A DNA stretch of 64,000 bases from Lentinula raphanica (lineage: Eukaryota > Basidiomycota > Agaricomycetes > Agaricales > Omphalotaceae), in assembly GCA_027919835.1 (NCBI GenBank), contig JANVFP010000013.1, forward strand, positions 992,001 to 1,056,000, given 5' to 3'. The notes beneath the pieces are model-generated. The model was given only the letters and a program-made list of their open reading frames with translations. It ran no database searches and had not been told where the DNA came from. Positions 41,736-52,898 of the stretch are shown one piece after another. Within the stretch, counting starts at the first letter, position 1. Each line of letters starts with the position of its first letter. A program made the translations under genes and the position numbers.

Positions 41736-42191
41736 ATTTGATTGAGAGGAAGTCGGATATAGAAAGAAGGTTGAGGATGTAACAATAGAACTTGCTTTGA
41801 TAGTTTAGTCTGGCCCGAGACGCACACAGGGAAAGGGAGAAGAGAAGAGTAAGGAGAAAGCGGGAGAGAGAGAGAGAGAGTAGTAAAGGTACAGGTCTAG
41901 AACTAGAAGAGGCTGAATGCGCTCTGCGCTGACTACTAAGAGTTCGGTGAAAAGAGTGAGAAGGCGATGTCAAACAGAAAAAGATCCGCAGTGGGATTAC
42001 TCAGGCGTTTTATAACAAACACCAATTAGCTAACTTTAGTTTTACTCTCATTTTCTCAAGCGACCATCGGATTTTCTAGAGGAAATCTAACAAGCTTCAA
42101 TATTCCTCTGTATCCATGAGAGAATTCAAGCGGGACCGTAGCCAGGAAGGGGAGAAAGGATTTTCTTGCCTTCCCAAGTATACCCCGAATC
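41736..42191. other. CCC2 upstream region with a GA microsatellite
   Basis: Contains a short (GA)n run at about 41,865-41,880 and GA-rich flanks. No gene. Confidence 0.5.
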
Positions 42192-42632
42192 ATGCCCGAA
42201 ACACCTGGAAGGTACCTTTGTGTGTCACACTCTGTTCCGACAATCATCATGCATCACATATCCGAGTTCTGTCCGAGTCGACCCGACGAAGAGCACAACG
42301 CCCTGACAACGCCGGACAACGACGAGCAGCGAGCGCTCACTGCGCCACCGCATAATTGTCTCACTGATGTCGATATTACGCGAGTGATGCGTAGCTATGG
42401 ACAACCTCTAGCAATATTTGCGCAGTGTCGGCAACGAGAATCTGATCAACTCGTCGTCCAAGCTCAAGATTCGAATGAGTTGAAAGATTCAATTTTCAAG
42501 GGAGGCAGTCTGGCATACTTACTGAAGCAGGTGGAGATTCGCCGTTCGGAACAAAACTTGAAGGAGACAGGGCAGCTTCAAGTTGAGTTGTTCGAGGCTA
42601 GCGCTGTTGTTTGTCATATCTTGTTTAGTTAG
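42192..42632 (+). CDS. Hypothetical small protein
   Basis: 146 codons. The second half (ITRVMRSYGQPLAIFAQC ... LKQVEIRRSEQNLKETGQLQ) is charged and predicted helical by eye; the first half is low-complexity. I recognise no family, and the frame could be a chance open stretch. It lies between the CCC2 promoter and the 3' end of a membrane protein gene. Confidence 0.3.
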   Translation: MPETPGRYLCVSHSVPTIIMHHISEFCPSRPDEEHNALTTPDNDEQRALTAPPHNCLTDVDITRVMRSYGQPLAIFAQCRQRESDQLVVQAQDSNELKDSIFKGGSLAYLLKQVEIRRSEQNLKETGQLQVELFEASAVVCHILFS

Positions 42633-42711
42633 CCTAATATCACCACACTGGCTGCTTTACCGTATGAGTCAATACCTACAAAATGATACAGTTACCTTCT
42701 ACACTTGTGAA

Positions 42712-44262
42712 TCAGTTGACGACCGTCGACATCGTCACTGAACCATCAGTGTACTCTCCCAAAGTCACCGCTGTATCTGTAGTTCCTTCTCTAGACAAAT
42801 CCGATCGTCTTGCGAACTGCATCGTGCATGGTTTTCCCCTCCCAGCTGCACGTTCGACATCCTGTGCAGGTTCTCGGTTTCCATCGTTGAAGACTGCGGG
42901 GGAGTTCTCTAGTATAGAACGTTGTGAAGCTATGATTGAAATCACAAGAGCCATATGTGTTCCCTGCCGGCCATAGTTCCCGTGGAACATATGATTAGAG
43001 TAACGAAGACTGGAAGAATGAAATCGTACATACCGCAAAGAACACCGTGAACTGGGCCAAGATAGCCCTACCAAACACCGAAGGCCCGTTGTTATCTACA
43101 GTCAAAATACCACTTGTTGCCTTAGAAAAACAGACCATCGATTGATCATCCACCGTCCGAGTCGCTTTGTCTTTGAATAGTGACTCACCTGAGCTGCACA
43201 GTATAACAATCCACACTCGACAAGCGACAGTAGGATTCTGAAAGGTGCATGCCTGTTCACTTTGTCTCGCGTCATTATATCTCTGATAGACTGTCGGAAG
43301 AACCTTCAGAAATAATTGATACCAGTGAGCCCAGTTCCGTCCATAATTGACAGAATTCCCTCTGTACTTACCATGCTTTGACCATAATACAGCTAGTCGC
43401 CACAATATTCACCGCTAGCGAGCAAAACATGCTCGCAGCATCTCCTCTCAAGAATCCATTACTGCCGCTCGCGGTACCTTTGTTTCCGATGAGGATAACA
43501 GTGAAATTCGTCACGTCGTATATCGATGCCGCTTTTCAATGAAAACAAGTTACACTCAGTCAACGAGAGAAACAACACCATACTGGAAATATATTCTTGT
43601 AATTTCAACTCACCTGCGCTTCCTGCCAGGAGCAGATACAATATATACCGGACAGCGCGCGAAGTGGACCAGAAGACGGTGGCACGCCAGACGACGATTG
43701 CGTCCCCTGAGAAGAACTAGTAGCACGAGGTCGACTAAACATCTTCGAGAGGAAGTAAAATACTCACATTCAGAACTTGGAAAATCAGGGATGCAATTCC
43801 ATACGGCTGGGCTTTGAAAGATGCTTCATCCATCCGATCGAGATACGAGATACTACTACTTGGAGATTGAGACCAAGATAGCTCTGACAGTGTATCTCCG
43901 ACATTCGAGATAAATTGTCCAGTGACCAAAAAGAATGTGAGGTATAAGAAAATTAAGAGGTAATTGGTAGTGCTTGAGTTTCGTGCGCGAAGTCTACACG
44001 GGCTGTGATTCGACATGCATAATGAATGCCTGATAGGATTTCACGCACCTTAGGATATTGATTGCAAGTGCGAAGATGGGTATAGAGAGACCTGTGATGT
44101 TTGCATTAAATCATTAGAAACATTCTACTTCACCCAGTTTGGTCGAAAGCACGTACCATAGAACAAACTCGCGCCAAGGATATAAACAACTTCAAAGTAT
44201 GCTGAGGAGCCAATCTGATCTGCTACATCATTCTCTGAAGCAGTGGGGGTAGTAGAAGACAT
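42712..44262 (-). CDS. Multi-pass membrane protein, paralog 1
   Basis: Starts at MSSTTPTASENDVADQIG (44,262) and ends at 42,712, with about seven exons. Successive exons encode helices: VVYILGASLFYG, LSIPIFALAINILR, LLIFLYLTFFLVTGQF, IVVWRATVFW with RYILYLLLAGSAG, MFCSLAVNIVATSCIM, the RILLSLVECGLLYCAAQ span, and FGRAILAQFTVFFA with ALVISIIASQR. That makes about seven spans followed by a polar tail. Exon order, sequence and intron places match the gene at 50.2-52.0 kb: GQFISNVGDTL vs GQFISNVGETL, and SISYLDR followed by AQPYGI in both. Orphan family; function unknown. Individual splice sites were not all fixed. Confidence 0.7.
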
Positions 44263-45241
44263 GACGCGTAATGTTGAAAGATAGTAGAAATGACTCTTGT
44301 TTCGACCAAAGCAAAACTGAGCCAGACAAGCTGAGAACGAAGAACTATGTGAGTGTACAAGAAAGAAAATGGGGGAATGTTGTACAAGGCTAAGAGCTTA
44401 ACAGCATCAGTGGGTCGACTAATATCCATCAGGCTCGGACTCCAGACTGTATAGCCGTCATCAGTGTCCTCACGATATTCTGGTGGCGGACCCAAGAAAC
44501 CGATCTCTATTTTTGTTCTGTACTTAGGTTTTGAACGATTGCGCTGAATACTCCAGATATGATCCGCGGTCCACGTCAATGGGAGGTTCCAGTCGGAGAG
44601 CTGCCCCAACTTGAAAACCGCCGTCCAGGCCGATGGGTGAGGACTCTTTGTTAACATTGTTTGGCAGGCGCTTTCGGAAGAGGTGAAAGCCCATAACGTA
44701 TCGAGTCGGTATCGAGCTCAGGCTGAGTATTGAGGATATATAACTTGAATCTAACATAAGTTGAATCTAACATAAGTTCAGTGGCAATTGCTGATCTCAC
44801 CGAGAGACAACACATCTCGATCGTCAGTGATTGCTTTCGATTATGACTACCAATCCTCTGGGTACAAAATTCATCACGATCATGATAATCAGACCAGACG
44901 ATGATGACCTTCAAAGACGTAAAGGAGAAACAGGCATAATTAGCTTGGCCACGAGTTTCCAGACGGTGTGAAAAACAGCCACCTTCAAGTTGCTCTGGGA
45001 GACTTGTACCGTTCGTAGACCCGTCAGCTTTGGAATCACATTGAACTAAAGCACATCATATCCATTCATCCAGCACCTAACAAAGATTGATTATGACCAT
45101 CCAATCTCTGATGATTGTTACGACGACGTCCTGCAACGATCTCTCCTGTGTTCGGCGTGCCTTTCAATTAAGTACCTCGCTACCATCGCGAAACTCATTA
45201 CCCATACTGTCGTATGTTTGTTCTGGCCTGTAGTTCAACTT
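44263..45241 (-). other. Intergenic region with a possible coding exon
   Basis: A minus-strand stretch at about 44,390-44,657 reads like protein (LPLTWTADHIWSIQRN ... IGFLGPPPEYRED) but has no recognised family, and I could not find flanking exons. The remainder shows nothing clear. Confidence 0.3.
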
Positions 45242-46232
45242 TCAATATGAACCTGTTGCTTCACTCGGGGTCGCGTTCTGCACAATTTTTGCTCCTGAAG
45301 ACCTGAGAGAGCGTTTCAGTCAAAGCAGTACACCTAACATGAAGACGACTCACGTCCCAATCCGCTCGGCACCGGCTCTCAACATCTCCACGCACTTCTC
45401 AAACGATCGAATACCAGCGCTAGCCTTAACCTTCACCTCTCCATTTTTATATCTCACTGCATTGTACAAAAGTCCCACATCTTCCTTGTTTGCTCCTCCT
45501 CCGTTGAAGCCTGTACACGTTTTGACGAATGCCGCACCGGCCTCGGCAGCAATGAACGCTCCTGCAACTTTCTCTTCATCCGAGAGAAATACTGTTTCGA
45601 GAATCACTTTAAGTGGTATTGATTGAGATTGGCAGGCCTGAGCAACGGCATGGATATCCTCGAATACAGCGGAATATGATTTGGATTTGAGCAGACCAAT
45701 GTTGATGACCATGTCGATTTCGCGCGCCCCATTGGAGATGGCATCTGTGGCTTCGCTACCGGGATACAGTCTAAACACGAATGATGGAAAGTTGAATTCT
45801 TGTATACTCACAAGACTTTTACTGCAGTTGTACTTGCTCCAAGAGGAAAACCAATCACCGCACAGGGTATCGCTGTTGCTGTAGATGACTTGAGCCGGTC
45901 GGCGACTTGCTTGACATGGGTCCCGTTTACGCAACATGACTAGAGCTCAAAGATCACGACGATGAACTTCAACGATGCATTAGAAAAGAAGGATGCACAG
46001 TTACCTTGAAGCCATACCTGATTGCCTCATCGCAAAGGACGTCAATCTGTGCTGGTGTTGCATCAGGCTTCAACAAGGTGTGATCGATGCAGGATGAGAA
46101 TAGGGTATCTGAAGGTTGCGTTATGGACGATAGTGAGGTCGTAGGAGTCTCTGCATTTCTGTCGCCATCGCGCAAGACTTGATGAACATTCTCGACGACA
46201 TCTGCATTCCATTGTTCTTCGGTGCGGGTCAT
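45242..46232 (-). CDS. Deoxyribose-phosphate aldolase
   Basis: Exons 46,232-46,005, 45,939-45,812, 45,770-45,354 and 45,302-45,242 give 277 aa. DERA reversibly cleaves 2-deoxyribose-5-phosphate to glyceraldehyde-3-phosphate and acetaldehyde in deoxynucleoside catabolism. Visible landmarks are [35 protein letters not shown] (Asp of the active site), [18 protein letters not shown] (Schiff-base Lys) and [11 protein letters not shown] (second active-site Lys). The last intron was placed so that RIGT joins SSGAKIVQ, matching the family's RIGTSSG. The first ~45 residues are a low-complexity extension before the TIM barrel. Confidence 0.94.
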
Positions 46233-46505
46233 CGCTGTGAAGCTGAAGAGAGGCTGAGGCTTGAGGCCTGAGGTCGAGCGCTGAATTCAGAATAACGAGA
46301 CTTGCCGAACGCTGCCGAACAGTGCCGAACGAGAGAACGTGACTGAGCGTGTCACGTTATGTGACGTAACGCTCTCATCACTTTCTTCGCAAACTTGAAG
46401 TTCACATTGATTTTTAGTGAAAAACAACCTCTTCATACGTACCACAGATTTCTGGTACCTGCCGCTCTGCAGACACGATAACTCTCCGAACGCGCAGATC
46501 TGAAA
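46233..46505. promoter_or_regulatory. Divergent promoter region of the aldolase and SNF5-family genes
   Basis: About 270 bp between two divergent starts. GCCGAAC(G/A)GTGCCGAACG tandem words occur at about 46,303-46,331 on the plus strand, and GTGACGTAACG lies at 46,360-46,371, a CRE/ATF-like core. Functional meaning is not shown. Confidence 0.4.
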
Positions 46506-48365
46506 ATGTCGGAAGATCAACTGAGGCATCAGGTAATATTTCATCTCTTTTTGCTTCAACAGAGCTGCGTTCTGACTCTGAGTTCAATCACAAAGATCTC
46601 CTTCTCAGTGGCTGGAACTGGTGGAGCTGCTACAAACAGGACATCTACGCGTTCGTCACGGACCGCAGCCTCAACAACGCCTCAACCTATCCTCATGCTT
46701 GCTCCTTCTTCCTTTGTACCGCAACATCCACAACAATTCCAATCATCGTCATATCAACAGTCCTTTCAAGTGCACCCCCAGTCATCACAGCAATCTCAAC
46801 AGTCGCAGACACGACAAACAACGTATCATATGTATCAGCCGCCGCAATATCAGCAACAACAACAACAACAACAAGCTGCTGCAGCGCCAGCAGTCACTCA
46901 AAACCCTGTTTCCGCATCTGCTCAAGCCTATTTCACATCCTACGCTTCCAGACTACGGACAGGTGCTACACTTCTTGTTCAACCGACGATCTTTCCTGGA
47001 GGCAGTGGGAATGCTTCTGGTTCCAATATAATATCGTCCATACCCGCTATCTCAACTTCAGCATACACTTCTTCGACGCGTGCTACACGTGCTTCCCGTC
47101 GTTCGAGGACAACAATCAACTATGCTGAGCCTGACGACGAAGATGATGACGAGAATGACAAAAACGAAGCTGCAGATCCGGATCACGTACCAGATGCTGG
47201 CGCTTTGGACGATGATGCTAACGATGGTGATTTCAATGCGGGAAGGGCAGGAAGAGGTGCCGGGAGACCGAGCAGTAGGAACGTTAATGCTGATCAGACT
47301 CTTGCTGTGGATGGCGCAGAGCTAGATCAGAGTTACCTTGGCAAGGTACCGCCTTCGAAGTTCATCAAATCTCGTGGGATGTTATCCAGTGCTGCGACGA
47401 TGCCAGGCGGACCTATGGTTAGTTTAGATTATGGGCCAAACTATGGGTCGGAAACTACGAATGATCAAAAGGCCACAACTTCTCCACCAATCCTCATTCC
47501 CGTTCGTGTCGAGTTCGATGTTCCGGAATCAGGACTCAGAATTCGAGACGTGTTTTTGTGGAATCTACATGAAAACGATGATGCTTCGGGAATAACACCA
47601 GAGATATTTGCCGCCCAGTTCTGTAGGGACCTGGATATCGCCGTTGACCCTTATGCAGAGATGGTGTCTAGACAGATGAGGGCTCAGGTAGAAGATGCGA
47701 GAGGAGAGGCATGGGTTGGGTGGATGGAGTCACTGAGTACGAAAGAGAACAAACAAAATTCGATCTGTCTGAATGATTCAGACGCGGACGAATCAGCTGA
47801 TGAGCTCGAACAAGAAATGGATTTGGATCTGGATGGCGAAACCTCTCCTCAAATAAATCCAGAATGTCGCGTCATCCTTTCCATCGACGTACAGATTGCT
47901 ACCTATCACCTAACGGACCATATTGAATGGGACCTCCTCTCTCCTCTTACCCCCGAAGTCTTCTCTATCCAGCTATGCAAAGATCTAGGATTGACGGGCG
48001 AAGCAGTCCCGCTCATCGCCCATGCTGTGCATGAAGAGCTCTGTAGGCATCGGAAGGACGTCGTAGAATGGGGCGTCGTCACTTTGAGCAACGCTTGGAA
48101 CGACAAAAACCCGAATCGAGGGGATGAAATAGCCCGAGATCGAACAGGATTGGGGTTGGGAAGTCTAGGCAGGCCTTCGAGAGAAAGGGACGGGAGATAT
48201 CCCAAGGCTTTGAAAAGCGCATGGAGGGACTGGGTTGAGGCGGAAGAGTATGCGACGAGGTGGGAGGAGTTAAGTCCTGAAGAAGTTGAGAGGAGGGAAA
48301 TCGAGAGAGAGAGAGCCGGACGGAGGTTGAGGAGAGAAACGAGCAAGTGGAGAACAAGAAGATAG
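46506..48365 (+). CDS. SNF5/Sfh1-family chromatin-remodelling subunit
   Basis: 619 codons from MSEDQLRHQ. The N-terminal third is Ser/Pro/Gln-rich, including a CAA-repeat-coded Gln run at about 46,852-46,874. Then come a Tyr/Thr/Arg block (TTINYAEPDDEDDDEN) and the SNF5 domain as two repeats: PVRVEFDVPESGLRIRDVFLW ... ITPEIFAAQFCRDLDI, and ILSIDVQIATYHLTDHIEWD ... LTPEVFSIQLCKDLGL. The C-terminus is Arg/Glu-rich. It is a core subunit of SWI/SNF or RSC; one SNF5 domain with this layout fits either Snf5 or Sfh1. A GT...AG pair near 46,533 could mark an intron in the first codons, so the exact N-terminus is uncertain. Confidence 0.9.
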   Translation: MSEDQLRHQVIFHLFLLQQSCVLTLSSITKISFSVAGTGGAATNRTSTRSSRTAASTTPQPILMLAPSSFVPQHPQQFQSSSYQQSFQVHPQSSQQSQQSQTRQTTYHMYQPPQYQQQQQQQQAAAAPAVTQNPVSASAQAYFTSYASRLRTGATLLVQPTIFPGGSGNASGSNIISSIPAISTSAYTSSTRATRASRRSRTTINYAEPDDEDDDENDKNEAADPDHVPDAGALDDDANDGDFNAGRAGRGAGRPSSRNVNADQTLAVDGAELDQSYLGKVPPSKFIKSRGMLSSAATMPGGPMVSLDYGPNYGSETTNDQKATTSPPILIPVRVEFDVPESGLRIRDVFLWNLHENDDASGITPEIFAAQFCRDLDIAVDPYAEMVSRQMRAQVEDARGEAWVGWMESLSTKENKQNSICLNDSDADESADELEQEMDLDLDGETSPQINPECRVILSIDVQIATYHLTDHIEWDLLSPLTPEVFSIQLCKDLGLTGEAVPLIAHAVHEELCRHRKDVVEWGVVTLSNAWNDKNPNRGDEIARDRTGLGLGSLGRPSRERDGRYPKALKSAWRDWVEAEEYATRWEELSPEEVERREIERERAGRRLRRETSKWRTRR

Positions 48366-48696
48366 TCGCGCAAAATGTGCAGAGACTATGTGCTGTAACT
48401 TGAACTTCGACAAGAATGTTCGTCTTTGCTGCTTGCCTGCACCGAATCTCGTTTCTATCTTGTACTGACTGCATTGCACAATACACCTGGTATACAACCC
48501 TCCTTGTGCTGCTAAGCCACATACGGCGTGAGAATCTCGACAGGTGTTCGCAGATCGAATAGCGGCTTTTTTGCTCTTTCTTCAATTTTCTTGTCATCTC
48601 TTACTACACTGGATTTGCTGGTCATCTCCAGTCACCTTGGTTTCTCCTTGAATAACTTCAAGTCGACTCGGACTCTTCATCGTTGTTCCCCAAAGC
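48366..48696. promoter_or_regulatory. Upstream region of secreted orphan B
   Basis: From about 48,545 the sequence closely matches the reverse complement of 15.69-15.90 kb upstream of copy A, including AGATCGAATAGCGGCTTTTTT and GTCATCTCCAGTCACCTTG. The copied unit therefore includes regulatory or leader sequence. Confidence 0.6.
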
Positions 48697-49992
48697 ATGC
48701 TACTCCATATATTGCCATCCTTCGGTCAAGCAGCCCAGTGCGCTTCTAACTCATTACTGCGCCTGCTCCTTGCCTTTCTCCTTGTCAAACACTTGCTTAG
48801 CATCGACGTGATTGCTCAGTCACCTGCTCATCTGCCTGCTCTTCTGCCCGCTCAACCACTTGTTCAACCACCTGCCAATCCTTCTGCCAATTCACCTGCC
48901 TCTGGCCCTATCGAAAATGGTGAGCTCATCTCACAAGATTTTCTTATCATGTACATTGATCAGATTGGGCTTTTAGAGATACATCTGTATGGCTTTCGCA
49001 CCAAGGATGGGGATGTGGGAGTATATCTTGCTGTTGACACTCAGTTATTTTGCGGGGTGGACGTGGGCCCGTGTCCATCTGCTTTTGAGCCAAACTCGGT
49101 GTTCCTTGGTTATGCTGATTTCGTGGACATCGATACGAGGACACAAATTCTCGGCCGTGTGAACCGATTGGCAATGGAGGGGCCGCTGACAACTTAACGC
49201 ATATGAATATTGGCAATATGTCGATAGATTCATGACCATTCTTTCCTACGCACCTTCTGGCTTGCAAGAGCCATCGAATCCAATCAATCGAGAAACTCTG
49301 CTTTCATGGACGGAAAAGCTGGATTGCGCCAGGAAGTCAACTAAAATGCCTGAGGAAACATGGTCTTCATGGGCAAAGAGAATAGAGAGTGAGTACAGTT
49401 CTACACCCTTGACATGCCTTACTCAAATCTGGAGTTAGAAATTTTCGTTGTTGAGTATGTACAGCGCAACAGTGCCAGAACAGGCAAAGCTTGCTTGCTA
49501 ATCGGTGCCGACTCTTACTGCTTGCCACCACAGTCAAAGTTCGAGGGTTTGAAGAAGAAACGTTTGATTCCACAAATCGGCTATGCTACGTTTGCAAACA
49601 CGAGGATGAGAGACGCTTTCCGTGACCGAGTTGGCATGCTCCAGTTTGAGGGACAATATGCCAAGACAGTGTCATCCTGGGTCAAAGATCTGAAGGTGCA
49701 GATCCCCAATGCACTGGGTCCAGTTTCAGGAAGGCGAGTCCACTACCTCGACTATTGGGCATTCCTACACCAGGTGATGACGATTCTACTTGAGACGTCC
49801 TCCGGACTGGAAACGCCTCATACACAAATAACACAACGGATGATGGATGCTTGGAAGACACAACTGTCGATGCGCATTAGGGCTCTGGAGTCGAAGAAAG
49901 AGATTGAGCGTAAAATACACAGTGTTCGTCAAACGCGGGTTCTGCCGGTTCAGCGTGTTCCAAATCGGAAGCGGCCCACAGGTTCAACCTGA
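48697..49992 (+). pseudogene. Secreted orphan protein, copy B (frameshifted)
   Basis: Paralog of the gene at 14.3-15.7 kb. Both begin MLLH and share a hydrophobic leader (LLRLLLAFLLVKHLLSID), the VFLGYADFVDIDTR region and, after the same phase-1 intron (49,389-49,438), the RDAFRDRVGML and YLDYWAFLHQV segments. Near 49,190 the alignment with copy A shows one extra base. The frame then meets TAA at 49,195, and the conserved sequence continues in another frame (QYVDRFMTILSYAPSG). As it stands the product would be a truncated ~166-aa secreted protein. The N-terminal linker here is Pro/Ala-rich, unlike copy A. Sequencing error is possible. Confidence 0.65.
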
Positions 49993-50214
49993 GGATCCTC
50001 GAGGTTGCTCGACCCTGTCGCTGCCGTTTCGATAGGACTGGAGGCGCTAAAATCGGATTCCCATCGACATCTTGTACCGGGTCGTACTTTCTTTTGGTTG
50101 TGTAGCAACCTTCCTCTTTCCCCGTCTCACATCTCAACACTTCAAATCTTTGTCTGCATGACTCGACATAGGTTCCTCCAAAAGTTGGTTGTCCCTTCGC
50201 CGAAATGTACACTG

Positions 50215-52026
50215 CTACTGCTGTATGTATGTCTGGCATCGACTCTCATTGCGCTTGTATCTCAGGACTTCTGTTCGAACTGCATTCATGATTATTCCAT
50301 GTACAACATTGAGATAGATTCCAAATCTCTTGAACCTGCCGCTCGAAGCTATGTAGGGACGATACAACAATTCAGATTGAACATTGCAATCACAGGGACA
50401 GATATAGGCTGCAGACTGCAATCCCGTAGTAGTTGATAGGTACAGAATCCTTTCCTTTACATCGTTTTCACTCGTATATTCTTCCCTCGACTCCCTTCCC
50501 GTGCCAGTAGATGACATCGTTCCAAAGCTATTCGCATGCTCTTCCAAAGACAGCACTTGACCTGTCATTGTCCCGCTCAGCATATTTGATCTTGCTGCGA
50601 ATTGCATTGTGGATTGCTTCGTTCTGGGGCTCCCCTGCTCAACGTCTCGAGTAAGTGGTTCCCTGTTGCTTCCGTCCAGGATTGAGGAACTTTCCAATAT
50701 AGATCGCTGGGAGGCTATGATTGAAATAACGAGTGCCGAATGTGTTCCCTGATCAATTGCAACGCTGTCAGATCATGGATTATTGAGAAAAGTAGGGATG
50801 CTCACTGCGAAGAACTCTGTAAACTGGGCTACAATGGCCCGACCGAAGACAGAAGGTGCATCACCGTCTACAGTCAAGATACCATTTACGATCTGTTGTA
50901 AGAAAGCAAGGCATTAGTTTATGAATTGCCCAGAATGCGTTGAAATATCACCTGAGCAGCGCAGTAGAACAGGCCACATTCAACGAGTGACAGCAAAATT
51001 TTGAAAGGCACGTTCTTATTCACTTTGGTTTGGGACATTGTATCCTTTATACACTGTCGGAAAAGCCTAACAACAAATCACTGAACAATTAAGAAGACTG
51101 ATAGCATTATATGCCTACCAAGCTTTTACCATAATACAGCTTGTCGCTACAACATTCACAGCTAATGACACGAACATACTCGCGGCATCTCCCTTGAGAA
51201 ATCCGTTCCCACTTGCACCGTTGTGGCTTGTGAGAATGATAGAAAATTTCGTCACGTCGTATATAGATGCGGCTATGAATCAATGTAAGAAACATTTTGC
51301 TTTCAATATTGATGGCATAGACCCGGGAAACTACTACAGTGGAGTTATAAAAGGGAGGGAGTTCAGACGATAACACACCTGCGCTTCCTGCTAGGAGCAG
51401 ATACAGCACGCAACGAACAACCCGTGAGTTGTACCACAAGACAGACGCACGCCAGACAACGATCGCATCCCCCGCGAAGAACTAAGAGACGGAATGATTA
51501 TCGTACATGAAACCCAAGTGGAAATGTACTCACATTGAGAATCTGAAAAACTAGTGAAACAATACCATACGGTTGTGCATTAGAAGCTGCTTCAGCCTGT
51601 CGGTCAAGATACGAGATACTGTTACTTGGATATTGAGTCCAAGCAAGTCCAGTGAGGGTCTCTCCGACATTCGAAATGAATTGCCCGGTGACAGTGAAGA
51701 ATGTGAGATATGTGACGATGAGCAGGAAACGGGCAGGCTTGGACTTTGATGCTCCATGTCTAGTGTGAGAGGATGTAGTATAAGACATAACTGGTACTGC
51801 GGCGGCAATGGAACTCGACGCACCTCAGAACATGGATCGAAAGCGCGAAGACAGGTATAGAAAGACCTACCAGCGAGTCAATGGTCAAAACGTTTGATCT
51901 GATCTAATTCAATCGTAACAACGTACCATAGAACAAACTCGCCCCAAGAATGTAGACAACGTCGACATATACTGAAGAGCCGACTTGGTCTGCTATCACA
52001 TTTTCTGATGCGGTAGGGGAAGACAT
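50215..52026 (-). CDS. Multi-pass membrane protein, paralog 2
   Basis: Starts MSSPTASENVIADQVG (52,026). Exons again encode VVYILGASLFYG, LLIVTYLTFFTVTGQF, GLAWTQYPSNSISYLDR, VVRCVLYLLLAGSAG and MFVSLAVNVVATSCIM segments, matching paralog 1 exon by exon. The C-terminal exon reads MQFAARSN (paralog 1: MQFARRSD) but extends further, to a stop at 50,215, with a Cys-containing tail (YICPCDCNVQSEL) that paralog 1 lacks. Either a splice site was missed or the tail has drifted. About seven spans; function unknown. Several exon ends are approximate. Confidence 0.7.
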
Positions 52027-52898
52027 TGAAGACCTGATGGTAGGAAGAAGATTTCAACATGCCTGCTTTAATAAGTGGAATGGAATTTCCTGATTGAACA
52101 GCAGATTGAGCAACACTCGTGCACGTTGAATTTAAGCGTAACAGCAGAGTCAATACTTTGATTTATCCTTCGCTGGCTGTAAAACCGTTACGGTGGTGTC
52201 TCCCTGATGTTCGCTATTGAAAGACTTACTACATCTTTCGATTGCTGTGGAGATATGTGCAGGAAAAACAGCACACTTGCGGTGTCGTGGTGCTTTCTAC
52301 GAGATCGAACCACTTACTTCATCAAAAGACCATCAAGATGATGATAATCAAACTAGAATGGAAGGGTTGCACTTCAAAGGAGAGACGAGACAGTGTGTAG
52401 CGAGCGCCCGTACCTCATTTTAGCAGCAAAAGCATTGCATCCGTGTCTTCACGCTAGGAGAACAGCGAAAATTGTATTTACGTGGGGAGCTGGAAGGTCG
52501 TAGCAAGTTAGTCCACGTATAGTTTCCAGTCATTCCTCCGCATCCTTGATATTGCATCATAATTGGAATACAGCAAAAAGGCAGGCTGTTCTTTGGGAGC
52601 TTTCGATTCCATAATCTATCCTATATTGGGGAATGACTGAGAAGATTGCTCTACCCCGCTTATGTGAGCCAGAGAATGAGTAGTAGCGCACCTTTGATAT
52701 CTCCAAATGCTCCCCTCCCCCAATAACAAGGATACTGTGTGTTAGTCGTGGGTCAGCATAAAAGGGGAAAGAAGAAGTATTCAATCAATTGAAAAGCTCG
52801 TAGCATGTAAGCCTTACGTGTCTCCCGACCACATCATGATAATGGAGTAGTATTTGAAGCATCATTGGTCCGTCCTTACAAGATCAAAAAGAAAACGA
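52027..52898. other. Intergenic region
   Basis: No supported gene. It contains the upstream region of paralog 2 and the downstream region of YVC1. Confidence 0.4.

Noticed and set aside
14344..49992. Secondary-metabolite or other functional gene cluster
   Set aside because: Neighbouring host genes serve unrelated housekeeping roles; no backbone synthase, P450 series or regulator is present.
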